DNA from: Ptiloglossa arizonensis
Taxonomy: Eukaryota; Arthropoda; Insecta; Hymenoptera; Colletidae
DNA: 64,000 nucleotides
Direction of reading: 5' to 3'
Assembly: GCF_051014685.1 (NCBI RefSeq)
Contig: NW_027478396.1
Location: 620,001-684,000, forward strand
In this document: positions 36,765 through 49,721 of the stretch, in pieces
Layout of the letters: each line of letters starts with the position of its first letter
Position numbering within the stretch: position 1 is the stretch's first letter
Notes under the pieces: generated by a model
What the model saw: the letters and a program-made list of their open reading frames with translations, nothing else
What the model was told of the DNA's origin: nothing
The model's database searches: none
Made by a program: the position numbers and the translations under genes

Positions 36765-38261
36765 CGGTATGTGTACTTTTCCCCTAGGCCATTCCAGTTA
36801 TTGGTTTCGAGTATCAGACTTGCGAAAATTTTGATGGTTTCCAACCATTCCTTAACTTCAAACTCCCATATCTCGCAAACGGAATGACGAACGCGAGAAA
36901 TTCCTGTTGCATCTGAAAGTAGAAACTCGCACGATTACAAAGATATGTGTGTTTTCCCCCTAGGCCTTTGTAGTTATTGGTTTCGAGTATCAGACTTGCG
37001 AAAATTTTGATGATTCCTCAACCATTCCTTAACTTCAAGCTCCCATATCTCGCGAACGCATTGACGAACTCGAAATATTCCTGCTGTATCTGAAAGTAGA
37101 AACTCGCCCGATTACAACGGTGTGTGTACTTTTCCCCTAGGCCCTTCCAGTTGTTGGTTTCGAGTATCAGACCAGCGAAAATTTTGATGGTTTCTCAAGC
37201 ATTCCTTAACTTCAAACTTCCATATCTCGCGAACGGATTGACGAACTCGAGAATTTCCTGTTGCATCTGACAGCAGAAACTCGCCCGATTACAATGGTAT
37301 GTGTACTTTTCCCCTAGGCCATTCCAGTTATTGGTTTGGAGTATCAGACTTGCGAAAATTTTGATGGTTTCTCATGCATTCCTTAACTTCACAGTTCCAT
37401 ATCTCGCGAACGGATTGACGAACTCGAGAGTTTCCTATTGCATCTGAATGCGGACACTCGCCCGATTACAACGGTATGTGTATTTTTGCCCTAGGCCATA
37501 GTAGTTGTTGGTTTCGAGTATCAGACCAGCGAAAATTTTGATGGTTTCTCAAGCATTCCTTAACTTCAAACTTCCATATCTCGCGAACGGATTGACGAAC
37601 TCGAGAAATTCCTGTTGCATGTGAAAGTAGAAAGTCGCCCGATTTCAACGGTATGTGTATCTTTCCCCTAGGCCTTTGTAGTTATTGGTCTCGAGTATCA
37701 CACTTGCGAAAATTTTGATGGTTTCTCATGCATTCCTTAACTTCAAACTTCCATATCCCGCGTACGGATTGACGAACTCGAGAAATTCCGGTTGCATGTG
37801 AAAGTAGAAAGTCGCCCGATTACAACGGTATGTGTATTTTTCCCTAGGCCTTTGAAGTTATTGGTTTCGAGTATCAGACTTGCGAAAATTTTGATGGTTT
37901 CTCAACCATTCCTTATTTCCACACTTCCTTATATCGCGAACGGATTGACGAACTCGAGAATTTCCGATTGCATCTGAAAGCAGAAACTCGCCCGATTACA
38001 ACGATGTGTGTACTTTTCCCCTAGGCCATTCCAGTTGTTGGTTACGAGTATCAGACCAGCGAAAATTTTGATGGTTTCTCAAGCATTCCTTAACTTCAAA
38101 CTTCCATATCTCGCGAACAGGTTGACGAACTCGATAATTTCCTATTGCATCTGAATGCAGAAACTCGCCCGATTACATCGCTATGTGTATTTTTGCCCTA
38201 GGCCATAGTAGTTGTTGGTTTCGAGTATCAGACCAGCGAAAATTTTGATGGTTTCTCAATC
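36765..38261. repeat. Mixed monomers related to 42.8-43.7 kb
   Basis: Units 36,806 (GTTTCCAACC deletion), 36,982, 37,159, 37,336 (TTTGGAGTAT), 37,513, 37,690 (TCTCGAG, with the CCCTAGG deletion), 37,866, 38,043 and 38,220. The series 37,159-38,219 matches 42,821-43,670, except that one monomer is missing there through a fused unit. Confidence 0.88.
37990..38006 (-). other. CENP-B-box-like site, best-match variant
   Basis: Same minus-strand 17-mer as at 28,434, in the monomer starting at 37,866, a related unit with the TTATTTCCACAC form. Confidence 0.45.
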
Positions 38262-40436
38262 ATTCCTTAACTTCAAACTTCCATATCTCGCGAACGGATT
38301 GACGAACTCGAGAAATTCCTGTTGCATCTGAAAGTAGAAACTCGCCCGATTACAACGGCATGTGTATTTTTCCCCTAGGCCATTGTAGTTATTGGTTTCG
38401 AGTATCAGACTTGCGAAAATTTTGATGGTTTCTCAACCATTCCTTAACTTCAAACTCCCATTTCTCGCGAACGGATTGACGAACTCGAGAAATTCCTATT
38501 GCATCTGAAAGTAGAAACACGCCCGATTACAATGGTACGTGTACTTTTCCCCTAGGCCATTCCAGTTATTGGTTTCGAGTATCAGACCGGCGAAAATTTT
38601 GATGGTTTCTCAACCATTCCTTAACTTCAAACTCCCATATCCCGCGAACGGATTGACGAACTCGAGAAATTCCTGTTGCATCTGAAAGTAGAAACTCGTC
38701 CGATTACAACGGTATGTGTATTTTTGCCCTAGGCAATTGTAGTTATTGGATTCGCGTATCGGACTTGCGAAAATTTTGATGATTTCTCATCCATTCCTTA
38801 ACTTAAAATTCCCATTTCCCGCGAACGGATTGACGAATTCGAGAAGTTCCTGTTGCATGTGAAAGTAGAAAGTCGCCCGATTACAACGGTATGTGTATTT
38901 TTGCCCTAGGCCTTTGAAGTTATTGGTTTCGAGTATCAGACTTGCAAAAATTTCGATGGTTTCTCAACCATTCCTTATTTTCACACTTCCATATCTCGCG
39001 AACGGATTGACGAACTCGAGAATTTCCTATTGCATTTGAAAGCAGAAACTCGCCCGGTTACAACGGTGTGTGTACTTTTTCCCTAGGCCATTCCAGTTGT
39101 TGGTTTCGAGTATCAGACCAGCGAAAATTTTGATGGTTTCTCAAGCATTCCTCAACTTCAAACTTCCATATCTCGCGAACGGATTGACGAACTCGAGAAT
39201 TTCCTATTGCATCTGAATGCAGAAACTCGCCCGATTACAACGGTATGTGTATTTTTGCCCTAGGCCATAGTAGTTGTTGGTTTCGAATATCAGACCAGCG
39301 AAAATTTTGATGGCTTCTCATGCATTCCTTAACTTCAAACTTCCATATCTCGCGAACGGATTGACGAACTCGAGAAATTCCTGTTGCATCTGAAAGTAGA
39401 AACTCGCCCGATTACAACGGCATGTGTATTTTTCCCCTAGGCCATTGTAGTTATTGGTTTCGAGTATCAGACTTGCGAAAATTTTGATGGTTTCTCAACC
39501 ATTCCTTAACTTCAAACTCCCATTTCTCGCGAACGGATTGACGAACTCGAGAAATTCCTATTGCATCTGAAAGTAGAAACACGCCCGATTACAATGGTAC
39601 GTGTACTTTTCCCCTAGGCCATTCCAGTTATTGGTTTCGAGTATCAGACCGGCGAAAATTTTGATGGTTTCTCAACCATTCCTTAACTTCAAACTCCCAT
39701 ATCCCGCGAACGGATTGACGAACTCGAGAAATTCCTGTTGCATCTGAAAGTAGAAACTCGTCCGATTACAACGGTATGTGTATTTTTGGCCTAGGCAATT
39801 GTAGTTATTGGATTCGCGTATCGGACTTGCGAAAATTTTGATGATTTCTCATCCATTCCTTAACTTAAAATTCCCATATCCCGCGAACGGATTGACGAAC
39901 TCGAGAAGTTCCTGTTGCATGTGAAAGTAGAAAGTCGCCCGATTACAACGGTATGTGTATTTTTGCCCTAGGCCTTTGAAGTTATTGGTTTCGAGTATCA
40001 GACTTGCAAAAATTTCGATGGTTTCTCAACCATTCCTTATTTTCACACTTCCATATCTCGCGAACGGATTGACGAACTCGAGAATTTCCTATTGCATTTG
40101 AAAGCAGAAACTCGCCCGGTTACAACGGTGTGTGTACTTTTTCCCTAGGCCATTCCAGTTGTTGGTTTCGAGTATCAGACCAGCGAAAATTTTGATGGTT
40201 TCTCAAGCATTCCTCAACTTCAAACTTCCATATCTCGCGAACGGATTGACGAACTCGAGAATTTCCTATTGCATCTGAATGCAGAAACTCGCCCGATTAC
40301 AACGGTATGTGTATTTTTGCCCTAGGCCATAGTAGTTGTTGGTTTCGAATATCAGACCAGCGAAAATTTTGATGGCTTCTCATGCATTCCTTAACTTCAA
40401 ACTTCCATATCTCGCGAACGGATTGACGAACTCGAG
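38262..40436. repeat. 6-mer higher-order repeat, two copies (1,062 bp)
   Basis: Units 38,397 to 39,282 repeat at 39,459 to 40,344. The shared series is CCCATTTCTC; ACCGGCG with CTCGTCCG; GATTCGCGTATCGG with CTCATCC and GAGAAGTTCC; TTGCAAAAATTTCGATGG; CTTTTTCCCTAGG; and TTCGAATATC with GGCTTCTC. Copy 2 starts near 39,324 and identity ends near 39,374/40,436. Copy 2 also begins the larger duplicated block to 41,987. Confidence 0.92.
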
Positions 40437-41987
40437 AATTTCCTATTGCATCTGACAGCAGAAACTCGCCCGATTACAGTGGTATGTGTATTTTTCCCCT
40501 AGGCATTTGTAGTTATTGGTTTCGAGTATCAGACTTGCGAAAATTTGGTGATTTCTCAACCATTCCTTAACTTCAAACTGCCATATCTCGCGAACGCATT
40601 GACGAACTCGAGAAATTACTGTTGCATGTGAAAGTAGAATCTCGCCCGATTACAATGGTATGTGCATTTTTCCCCTAGGCCACTGTAGTTATTGGTTTCG
40701 TGCATCAGACTTGCGAAAATTTTGATGGTTTCTCAACCATTCCTTAACTTCAAACTCCCATATCTCGCGAACGGATTGACGAACTCGAGAAATTCCTGTT
40801 GCATCTGAAAGTAGAAACTCGCCCGATTACAAAGATATGTGTGTTTTCCCCCTAGGCCTTTGTAGTTATTGGTTTCGAGTATCAGACTTGCCAAAATTTT
40901 GATGACTTCACAACCATTCCTTAACTTCAAACTCCCATATCTCGCGAACGCATTGACGCACTCGAAAAATTCCTGTTGTATCTGAAAGTAGAAACTCACC
41001 CGATTACAATGGTGTGTGTACTTTTCCCCAAGGCCATTCCAGTTATTGGTTTCGAGTATCAGACCAGCGAAAATTTTGATGGTTTCTCAACCATTCCTTA
41101 ACTTCGAACTCCCATATCTCGCGAACGGATTGACGAACTCGAGAAATTCCTATTGCATCAGAAAGCAGAAACTCGCCCGATTACAACGGCATGTGTATTT
41201 TTGCCCTAGGCCATTGTAGTTATTGGATTCGAGTATCAGACTTGCGATAATTTTGATGATTTCTCAACCATTCCTTAACTTCAAACTGCCGTATCTCGCG
41301 AACGCATTGACGAACTCGAGAAATTCCTGTTGCATGTGAAAGTAGAATCTCGCCCGATTACAATGGTATGTGTATTTTTCCCCTAGGCATTTGTAGTTAT
41401 TGGTTTCGAGTATCAGACTTGCGAAAATTTTGATGGTTTCTCAACCATTCCTTAACTTCAAACTCCCATATCTCGCGAACGGATTGACGAACTCGAGAAA
41501 TTCCTGTTGCATCTGAAAGTTGAAACTAGCCAGATTACAACGGTATGTGTATTTTTGCCCTAGGCCATAGTAGTTATTGGATTCGAGTATCAGACTTGCG
41601 AAAATTTTGATGATTTCTCAACCATTCCTTAACTTCAAACTCCCATATCTCGCGAACGGATTGACGAACTCGAGAAATTCCTGTTGCATCTGAAAGTAGA
41701 AACTCTCCCGATTACAACGGTATGTGTATTTTTGCCCTAGGCCATTGTAGTTATTGGATTCGCGTATCGGACTTGCAAAAATTTTGATGATTTCTCAACC
41801 ATTCCTTAACTTCAAACTTCCATATCACGCGAACGGATTGACGAACTCGAGAATTTCCTATTGCATCTGAAAGCAGAAGCTCGCCCGATTACAACGGTAT
41901 GTGTATTTTTGCCTTAGGCCATAGTAGTTATTGGATTCGAGTATCAGACTTGCGAAAATTTTGATGGTTTCTCAACCATTCCTTAAC
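39424..41987. repeat. 14.5-monomer block, copy 1
   Basis: This block is repeated at 43,671-46,234 with an offset of 4,247 bp (24 monomers minus 1). It includes the rare TTCCCCAAGG, AACTTCGAACTCCC, AACTGCCGTATC and ATCACGCGAACGG variants. Unlike the other large pairs, the two copies are not adjacent: 1.68 kb of other monomers lies between them. Confidence 0.92.
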
Positions 41988-43670
41988 TTCCAACTCCTAT
42001 ATCTCGCGAAAGGATTGACGAACTCGAGAATTTCCTATTGCATCTGAAAGCAGAAACTCGCCCGATTACAACGGTATGTTTATTTTTCCCCTAGGCCATT
42101 GTAGTTATTGGTTTCGAGTATCAGACTTGAGAAAATTTTGATGGTTCCTCAACCATTCCTTAATTTCAAACTCCCATATCCCGCGACTGGATTGACGAAC
42201 TCGAGAAATTCCTGTTGCATGTGAAAGTAGAAAGTCGCCCGATTACAACGGTATGTGTACTTTTCCCCTAGGCCATTCCAGTTATTGTTTTCGAGTATCA
42301 GTCCAACGAAAATTTTGATGGTTTCTCATGCATTCCTTAACTTCAAACTTCCATATCTCGCGAACGGATTGACGAACTCGAGAATTTCCTATTGCATCTG
42401 AATGCAGAAACTCGCCAGATTACGACGGTATGTGTATTTTTGCCCTGGGCCATAGCAGTTGTTGGTTTCGAGTATCCGACCAGCGAAAATTTTGATGGTT
42501 TCTCACGCATTCCTTAACTTCAAACTCCCATATCTCGCGAACGGATTGACGAACTCGAGAAATTCCTGTTGCATCTGAAAGTAGAAACTCGCCCGATCAC
42601 AACGGTATGTTTATTTTTCCCCTAGGCCATTGTAGTTATTGGTTTCGAGTATCAGACTTGAGAAAATTTTGATGGTTTCTCAACCATTCCTTAATTTCAA
42701 ACTCCCATATCCCGCGACTGGATTGACGAACTCGAGAAATTCCTGTTGCATGTGAAAGTAGAAAGTCGCCCGATTACAACGGTATGTGTACTTTTCCCCT
42801 AGGCCATTCCAGTTATTGGTTTCGAGTATCAGACCAGCGAAAATTTTGATGATTTCTCAAGCATTCCTTAACTTCAAACTTCCATATCTCGCGAACGGAT
42901 TGACGAACTCGAGAATTTCCTATTGCATCTGACAGCAGAAACTCGCCCGATTACAATGGTATGTGTACTTTTCCCCTAGGCCATTCCAGTTATTGGTTTG
43001 GAGTATCAGACTTGCGAAAATTTTGATGGTTTCTCATGCATTCCTTAACTTCACAGTTCCATATCTCGCGAACGGATTGACGAACTCGAGAGTTTCCTAT
43101 TGCATCTGAATGCAGACACTCGCCCGATTACAACGGTATGTGTATTTTTGCCCTAGGCCATAGTAGTTGTTGGTTTCGAGTATCAGACCAGCGAAAATTT
43201 TGATGGTTTCTCATGCATTCCTTAACTTCAAACTTCCATATCTCGCGAACGGATTGACGAACTCGAGAAATTCCTGTTGCATGTGAAAGTAGAAAGTCGC
43301 CCGATTTCAACGGTATGTGTATCTTTCCCCTAGGCCTTTGTAGTTATTGGTCTCGAGTATCACACTTGCGAAAATTTTGATGGTTTCTCAACCATTCCTT
43401 ATTTCCACACTTCCTTATATCGCGAACGGATTGACGAACTCGAGAATTTCCGATTGCATCTGAAAGCAGAAACTCGCCCGATTACAACGATGTGTGTACT
43501 TTTCCCCTAGGCCATTCCAGTTGTTGGTTACGAGTATCAGACCAGCGAAAATTTTGATGGTTTCTCAAGCATTCCTTAACTTCAAACTTCCATATCTCGC
43601 GAACAGGTTGACGAACTCGATAATTTCCTATTGCATCTGAATGCAGAAACTCGCCCGATTACATCGCTAT
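41988..43670. repeat. Spacer block between the 4,247 bp-offset copies
   Basis: The left part (41,988-42,820) matches 35,970-36,805: CTCCTATATCTCGCGAAAGG, then the TTGAGAAAA, GTCCAACG, TATCCGACC and TTGAGAAAA units. The right part (42,821-43,670) matches 37,159-38,219 minus one monomer. So the spacer is itself a condensed copy of the region just left of the block. Confidence 0.87.
43476..43492 (-). other. CENP-B-box-like site, best-match variant
   Basis: Same minus-strand 17-mer, in the fused monomer at 43,352, whose right part comes from the 37,866-type unit. Confidence 0.45.
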
Positions 43671-46234
43671 GTGTATTTTTCCCCTAGGCCATTGTAGTTA
43701 TTGGTTTCGAGTATCAGACTTGCGAAAATTTTGATGGTTTCTCAACCATTCCTTAACTTCAAACTCCCATTTCTCGCGAACGGATTGACGAACTCGAGAA
43801 ATTCCTATTGCATCTGAAAGTAGAAACACGCCCGATTACAATGGTACGTGTACTTTTCCCCTAGGCCATTCCAGTTATTGGTTTCGAGTATCAGACCGGC
43901 GAAAATTTTGATGGTTTCTCAACCATTCCTTAACTTCAAACTCCCATATCCCGCGAACGGATTGACGAACTCGAGAAATTCCTGTTGCATCTGAAAGTAG
44001 AAACTCGTCCGATTACAACGGTATGTGTATTTTTGCCCTAGGCAATTGTAGTTATTGGATTCGCGTATCGGACTTGCGAAAATTTTGATGATTTCTCATC
44101 CATTCCTTAACTTAAAATTCCCATATCCCGCGAACGGATTGACGAACTCGAGAAGTTCCTGTTGCATGTGAAAGTAGAAAGTCGCCCGATTACAACGGTA
44201 TGTGTATTTTTGCCCTAGGCCTTTGAAGTTATTGGTTTCGAGTATCAGACTTGCAAAAATTTCGATGGTTTCTCAACCATTCCTTATTTTCACACATCCA
44301 TATCTCGCGAACGGATTGACGAACTCGAGAATTTCCTATTGCATTTGAAAGCAGAAACTCGCCCGGTTACAACGGTGTGTGCACTTTTTCCCTAGGCCAT
44401 TCCAGTTGTTGGTTTCGAGTATCAGACCAGCGAAAATTTTGATGGTTTCTCAAGCATTCCTCAACTTCAAACTTCCATATCTCGCGAACGGATTGACGAA
44501 CTCGAGAATTTCCTATTGCATCTGAATGCAGAAACTCGCCCGATTACAACGGTATGTGTATTTTTGCCCTAGGCCATAGTAGTTGTTGGTTTCGAATATC
44601 AGACCAGCGAAAATTTTGATGGCTTCTCATGCATTCCTTAACTTCAAACTTCCATATCTCGCGAACGGATTGACGAACTCGAGAATTTCCTATTGCATCT
44701 GACAGCAGAAACTCGCCCGATTACAGTGGTATGTGTATTTTTCCCCTAGGCATTTGTAGTTATTGGTTTCGAGTATCAGACTTGCGAAAATTTGGTGATT
44801 TCTCAAACATTCCTTAACTTCAAACTGCCATATCTCGCGAACGCATTGACGAACTCGAGAAATTACTGTTGCATGTGAAAGTAGAATCTCGCCCGATTAC
44901 AATGGTATGTGCATTTTTCCCCTAGGCCACTGTAGTTATTGGTTTCGTGCATCAGACTTGCGAAAATTTTGATGGTTTCTCAACCATTCCTTAACTTCAA
45001 ACTCCCATATCTCGCGAACGGATTGACGAACTCGAGAAATTCCTGTTGCATCTGAAAGTAGAAACTCGCCCGATTACAAAGATATGTGTGTTTTCCCCCT
45101 AGGCCTTTGTAGTTATTGGTTTCGAGTATCAGACTTGCCAAAATTTTGATGACTTCACAACCATTCCTTAACTTCAAACTCCCATATCTCGCGAACGCAT
45201 TGACGCACTCGAAAAATTCCTGTTGTATCTGAAAGTAGAAACTCACCCGATTACAATGGTGTGTGTACTTTTCCCCAAGGCCATTCCAGTTATTGGTTTC
45301 GAGTATCAGACCAGCGAAAATTTTGATGGTTTCTCAACCATTCCTTAACTTCGAACTCCCATATCTCGCGAACGGATTGACGAACTCGAGAAATTCCTAT
45401 TGCATCAGAAAGCAGAAACTCGCCCGATTACAACGGCATGTGTATTTTTGCCCTAGGCCATTGTAGTTATTGGATTCGAGTATCAGACTTGCGATAATTT
45501 TGATGATTTCTCAACCATTCCTTAACTTCAAACTGCCGTATCTCGCGAACGCATTGACGAACTCGAGAAATTCCTGTTGCATGTGAAAGTAGAATCTCGC
45601 CCGATTACAATGGTATGTGTATTTTTCCCCTAGGCATTTGTAGTTATTGGTTTCGAGTATCAGACTTGCGAAAATTTTGATGGTTTCTCAACCATTCCTT
45701 AACTTCAAACTCCCATATCTCGCGAACGGATTGACGAACTCGAGAAATTCCTGTTGCATCTGAAAGTTGAAACTAGCCAGATTACAACGGTATGTGTATT
45801 TTTGCCCTAGGCCATAGTAGTTATTGGATTCGAGTATCAGACTTGCGAAAATTTTGATGATTTCTCAACCATTCCTTAACTTCAAACTCCCATATCTCGC
45901 GAACGGATTGACGAACTCGAGAAATTCCTGTTGCATCTGAAAGTAGAAACTCTCCCGATTACAACGGTATGTGTATTTTTGCCCTAGGCCATTGTAGTTA
46001 TTGGATTCGCGTATCGGACTTGCAAAAATTTTGATGATTTCTCAACCATTCCTTAACTTCAAACTTCCATATCACGCGAACGGATTGACGAACTCGAGAA
46101 TTTCCTATTGCATCTGAAAGCAGAAGCTCGCCCGATTACAACGGTATGTGTATTTTTGCCTTAGGCCATAGTAGTTATTGGATTCGAGTATCAGACTTGC
46201 GAAAATTTTGATGGTTTTTCAACCATTCCTTAAC
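43671..46234. repeat. 14.5-monomer block, copy 2
   Basis: This is the second copy at +4,247 bp. The few differences noticed include CACACATCC versus CACACTTCC, GTGTGTGCAC versus GTGTGTGTAC and CAAACATTCC versus CAACCATTCC. Identity ends inside the unit at 46,183, where the left copy switches to the CTTCCAACTCCTATATC form. Confidence 0.92.
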
Positions 46235-49200
46235 TTCAAACTCCCATATCCCGCGAATGGATTGACGAACTCGAGAAATTCCTGTTGCATCTGAAAGTAG
46301 AAACTCGCCCGATTACAACGGTATGTGTATTTTTGCCCTAGGCCATTGTAGTTATTGGATTCGCGTATCGGACTTGCGAAAATTTTGATGATTTCTCAAC
46401 CACTCCTTAACTTCAAATTCCCATATCCCGCGAACGGATTGACGAACTCGAGAAATTCCTGTTGCATGTAAAAGTAGAAACTCGCCCGATTACAAAGATA
46501 TATGTGTTTTCCCCCTAGGCCTTTGTAGTTATTGGTTTCGAGTATCAGACTTGCGAAAATTTTGATGATTCCTCAACCATTCCTTAACTTCAAACTCCCA
46601 TATCTCGCGAACGCATTGACGCACTCGAAAAATTCCTGCTGTATCTGAAAGTAGAAACTCGCCCGATTACAATGGGGTGTGTACTTTTCCCCTAGGCCAT
46701 TCCAGTTATTGGTTTCGAGTATCAGACCAGCGAAAATTTTGATTGTTTCTCAACCATTCCTTAACTTCAAACTCCCATATCTCGCGAACGGATTGACGAA
46801 CTCGAGAAATTCCTATTGCATCTGAAAGCAGAAACCCGCCCGATTACAACGGCATGTGTATTTTTGCCCTAGGCCATAGTAGTTATTGGATTCGAGTATC
46901 AGACTTGCGAAAATTTTGATGATTTCTCAACCATTCCTTAACTTCAAACTGCCATATCTCGCGAACGCATTGACGAACTCGAGAAATTCCTGTTGCATCT
47001 GAAAGTAGAGACTCGCCCGATTACAACGGCATGTGTATTTTTCCCCTAGGCCATTGTAGTTATTGGTTTCGAGTATCAGACTTGAGAAAATTTTGATGGT
47101 TTCTCAACCATTCCTTAACTTCAAATTCCCATATCCCGCGAACGGATTGACGAACTCGAGAAATTCCGGTTGCATGTGAAAGTAGAAAGTCGCCCGATTA
47201 CAACGGTATGTGTATTTTTCCCCTAGGCCTTTGAAGTTATTGGTTCCGAGTATCAGACTTGCGAAAATTTTAATGGTTTCTCAACCATTCCTTATTTTCA
47301 CACTTCCATATCTCGCGAACGGATTGACGAACTCGAGAATTTCCTATTGCATCTGAAAGCAGAAACTCGCCCGATTACAACGGTGTGTGTACTTTTCCCC
47401 TAGGCCATTCCAGTTGTTGGTTTCGAGTATCAGACCAGCGAAAATTTTGATGGTTTCTCAAGCATTCCTTAACTTCAAACTTCCATATCTCGCGAACGGA
47501 TTGACGAACTCTAGAGTTTCCTATTGCATCTGAATGCAGACACTCGCCCGATTACAACGGTATGCGTATTTTTGCCCTAGGCCATAGTAGATGTTGGTTT
47601 CGAGTATCAGACCAGCGAAAATTTTGATGGTTTCTCATGCATTCCTTAACTTCAAACTTCCATATTTCGCGAACGGATTGACGAACTCGAGAAATTCCTG
47701 TTGCATGTGAAAGTAGAAAGTCGCCCGATTTCAACGGTATGTGTATCTTTCCCCTAGGCCTTTGTAGTTATTGGTCTCGAGTATCACACTTGCGAAAATT
47801 TTGATGGTTTCTCATGCATTCCTTAACTTCAAACTTCCATATCCCGCGAACGGATTGACGAACTCGAGAAATTCCGGTTGCATGTGAAAGTAGAAAGTCG
47901 CCCGATTACAGCGGTATGTGTATTTTTCCCTAAGCCTTTGAAGTTATTGGTTTCGAGTATCAGACTTGCGAAAATTTTGATGGTTTCTCAACCATTCCTT
48001 ATTTCCACACTTCCTTATCTCGCGAACGGATTGACGAACTCGAGAATTTCCGATTGCATCTGAAAGCAGAAACTCGCCCGATTACAACGATGTGTGTACT
48101 TTTCCCCTAGGCCATTCCAGTTGTTGGTTACGAGTATCAGACCAGCGAAAATTTTGATGGTTTCTCAAGCATTCCTTAACTTCAAACTTCCATATCTCGC
48201 GAACGGATTGACGAACTCGATAATTTCCTATTGCATCTGAATGCAGAAACTCGCCCGATTACAACGCTATGTGTATTTTTGCCCTAGGCCATAGTAGTTG
48301 TTGGTTTCGAGTATCAGACCAGCGAAAATTTTGATGGTTTCTCAACCATTCCTTAACTTCAAACTCCCATATCTCGCGAACGGATTGACGAACTCGAGAA
48401 ATTCCTGTTGCATCTGAAAGTAGAAACTCGCCCGATTACAACGGCATGTGTATTTTTCCCCTAGGCCATTGTTGTTGTTGGTTTCGTGCATCAGACTTGC
48501 GAAAATTTTGATGGTTTCTCATCCATTCCTTAACTTCAAACTCCCATATCTCGCGAACGGATTGACGAACTCGAGAAATTCCTGTTGCATCTGAAAGTAG
48601 AAACTCGCCCGATTACAACGGCTTGTGTATTTTTCCCCTAGGCCATTGTAGTTATTGGTTTCGAGTATCAGACTTGCGAAAATTTTGATGGTTTCTCAAC
48701 CATTCCTTAACTTCAAACTCCCATTTCTCGCGAACGGATTGACGAACTCGAGAAATTCCTATTGCATCTGAAAGTAGAAACACGCCCGATTACAATGGTA
48801 CGTGTACTTTTCCCCTAGGCCATTCCAGTTATTGGTTTCGAGTATCAGACCGGCGAAAATTTTGATGGTTTCTCAACCATTCCTTAACTTCAAACTCCCA
48901 TATCCCGCGAACGGATTGATGAACTCGAGAAATTCCTGTTGCATCTGAAAGCAGAAACTCGCCCGATTACAAGGATGTGTGTACTTTTCCCCTAGGCCAT
49001 TCCAGTTGTTGGTTACGAGTATCAGACCAGCGAAAATTTTGATGGTTTCTCAAGCATTCCTTAACTTCAAACTTCCATATCTCGCGAACGGATTGACGAA
49101 CTCGAGAAATTCCTGTTGCATGTGAAAGTAGAAAGTCGCCCGATTACAACGGTATGTTTATTTTTCCCCTAGGCCATTGTAGTTATTGGTTTCGAGTATC

Positions 49201-49721
49201 ATACTTGAGAAAATTTTGATGGTTCCTCAACCATTCCTTAATTTCAAACTCCCATATCTCGCGACTGGATTGACGAACTCGAGAAATTCCTGTTGCATGT
49301 GAAAGTAGAAAGTCGCCCGATTACAACGGTATGTGTACTTTTCCCCTAGGCCATTCCAGTTATTGGTTTCGAGTATCAGTCCAACGAAAATTTTGATGGT
49401 TTCTCATGCATTCCTTAACTTCAAACTTCCATATCTCGCGAACGGATTGACGAACTCGAGAATTTCCTATTGCATCTGAATGCAGAAACTCGCCCGATTA
49501 CGACGGTATGTGTATTTTTGCCCTGGGCCATAGCAGTTGTTGGTTTCGAGTATCCGACCAGCGAAAATTTTGATGGTTTCTCACGCATTCCTTAACTTCA
49601 AACTCCCATATCTCGCGAACGGATTGACGAACTCGAGAAATTCCTGTTGCATCTGAAAGTAGAAACTCGCCCGATTACAACGGTGTGTGTACTTTTCCCC
49701 TAGGCCATTCCAGTTATTGGT
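46235..49721. repeat. Mixed monomers related to 11.9-12.7 and 25-28 kb
   Basis: Units 46,360 to 47,245 carry the series CACTCCTTAAC, AAGATATATGTG, CTCGAAAAATTCC, TTTTGATTGTTTC, TTGAGAAAA and TTTTAATGG found at 25.5-26.5 kb. Units 48,483 to 49,190 match 26,896 to 27,603. Units 49,191, 49,368 and 49,545 are the first three units of the recurring four-unit module, with the fourth missing. Confidence 0.87.
48076..48092 (-). other. CENP-B-box-like site, best-match variant
   Basis: Same minus-strand 17-mer, in the monomer starting at 47,952. Confidence 0.45.
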
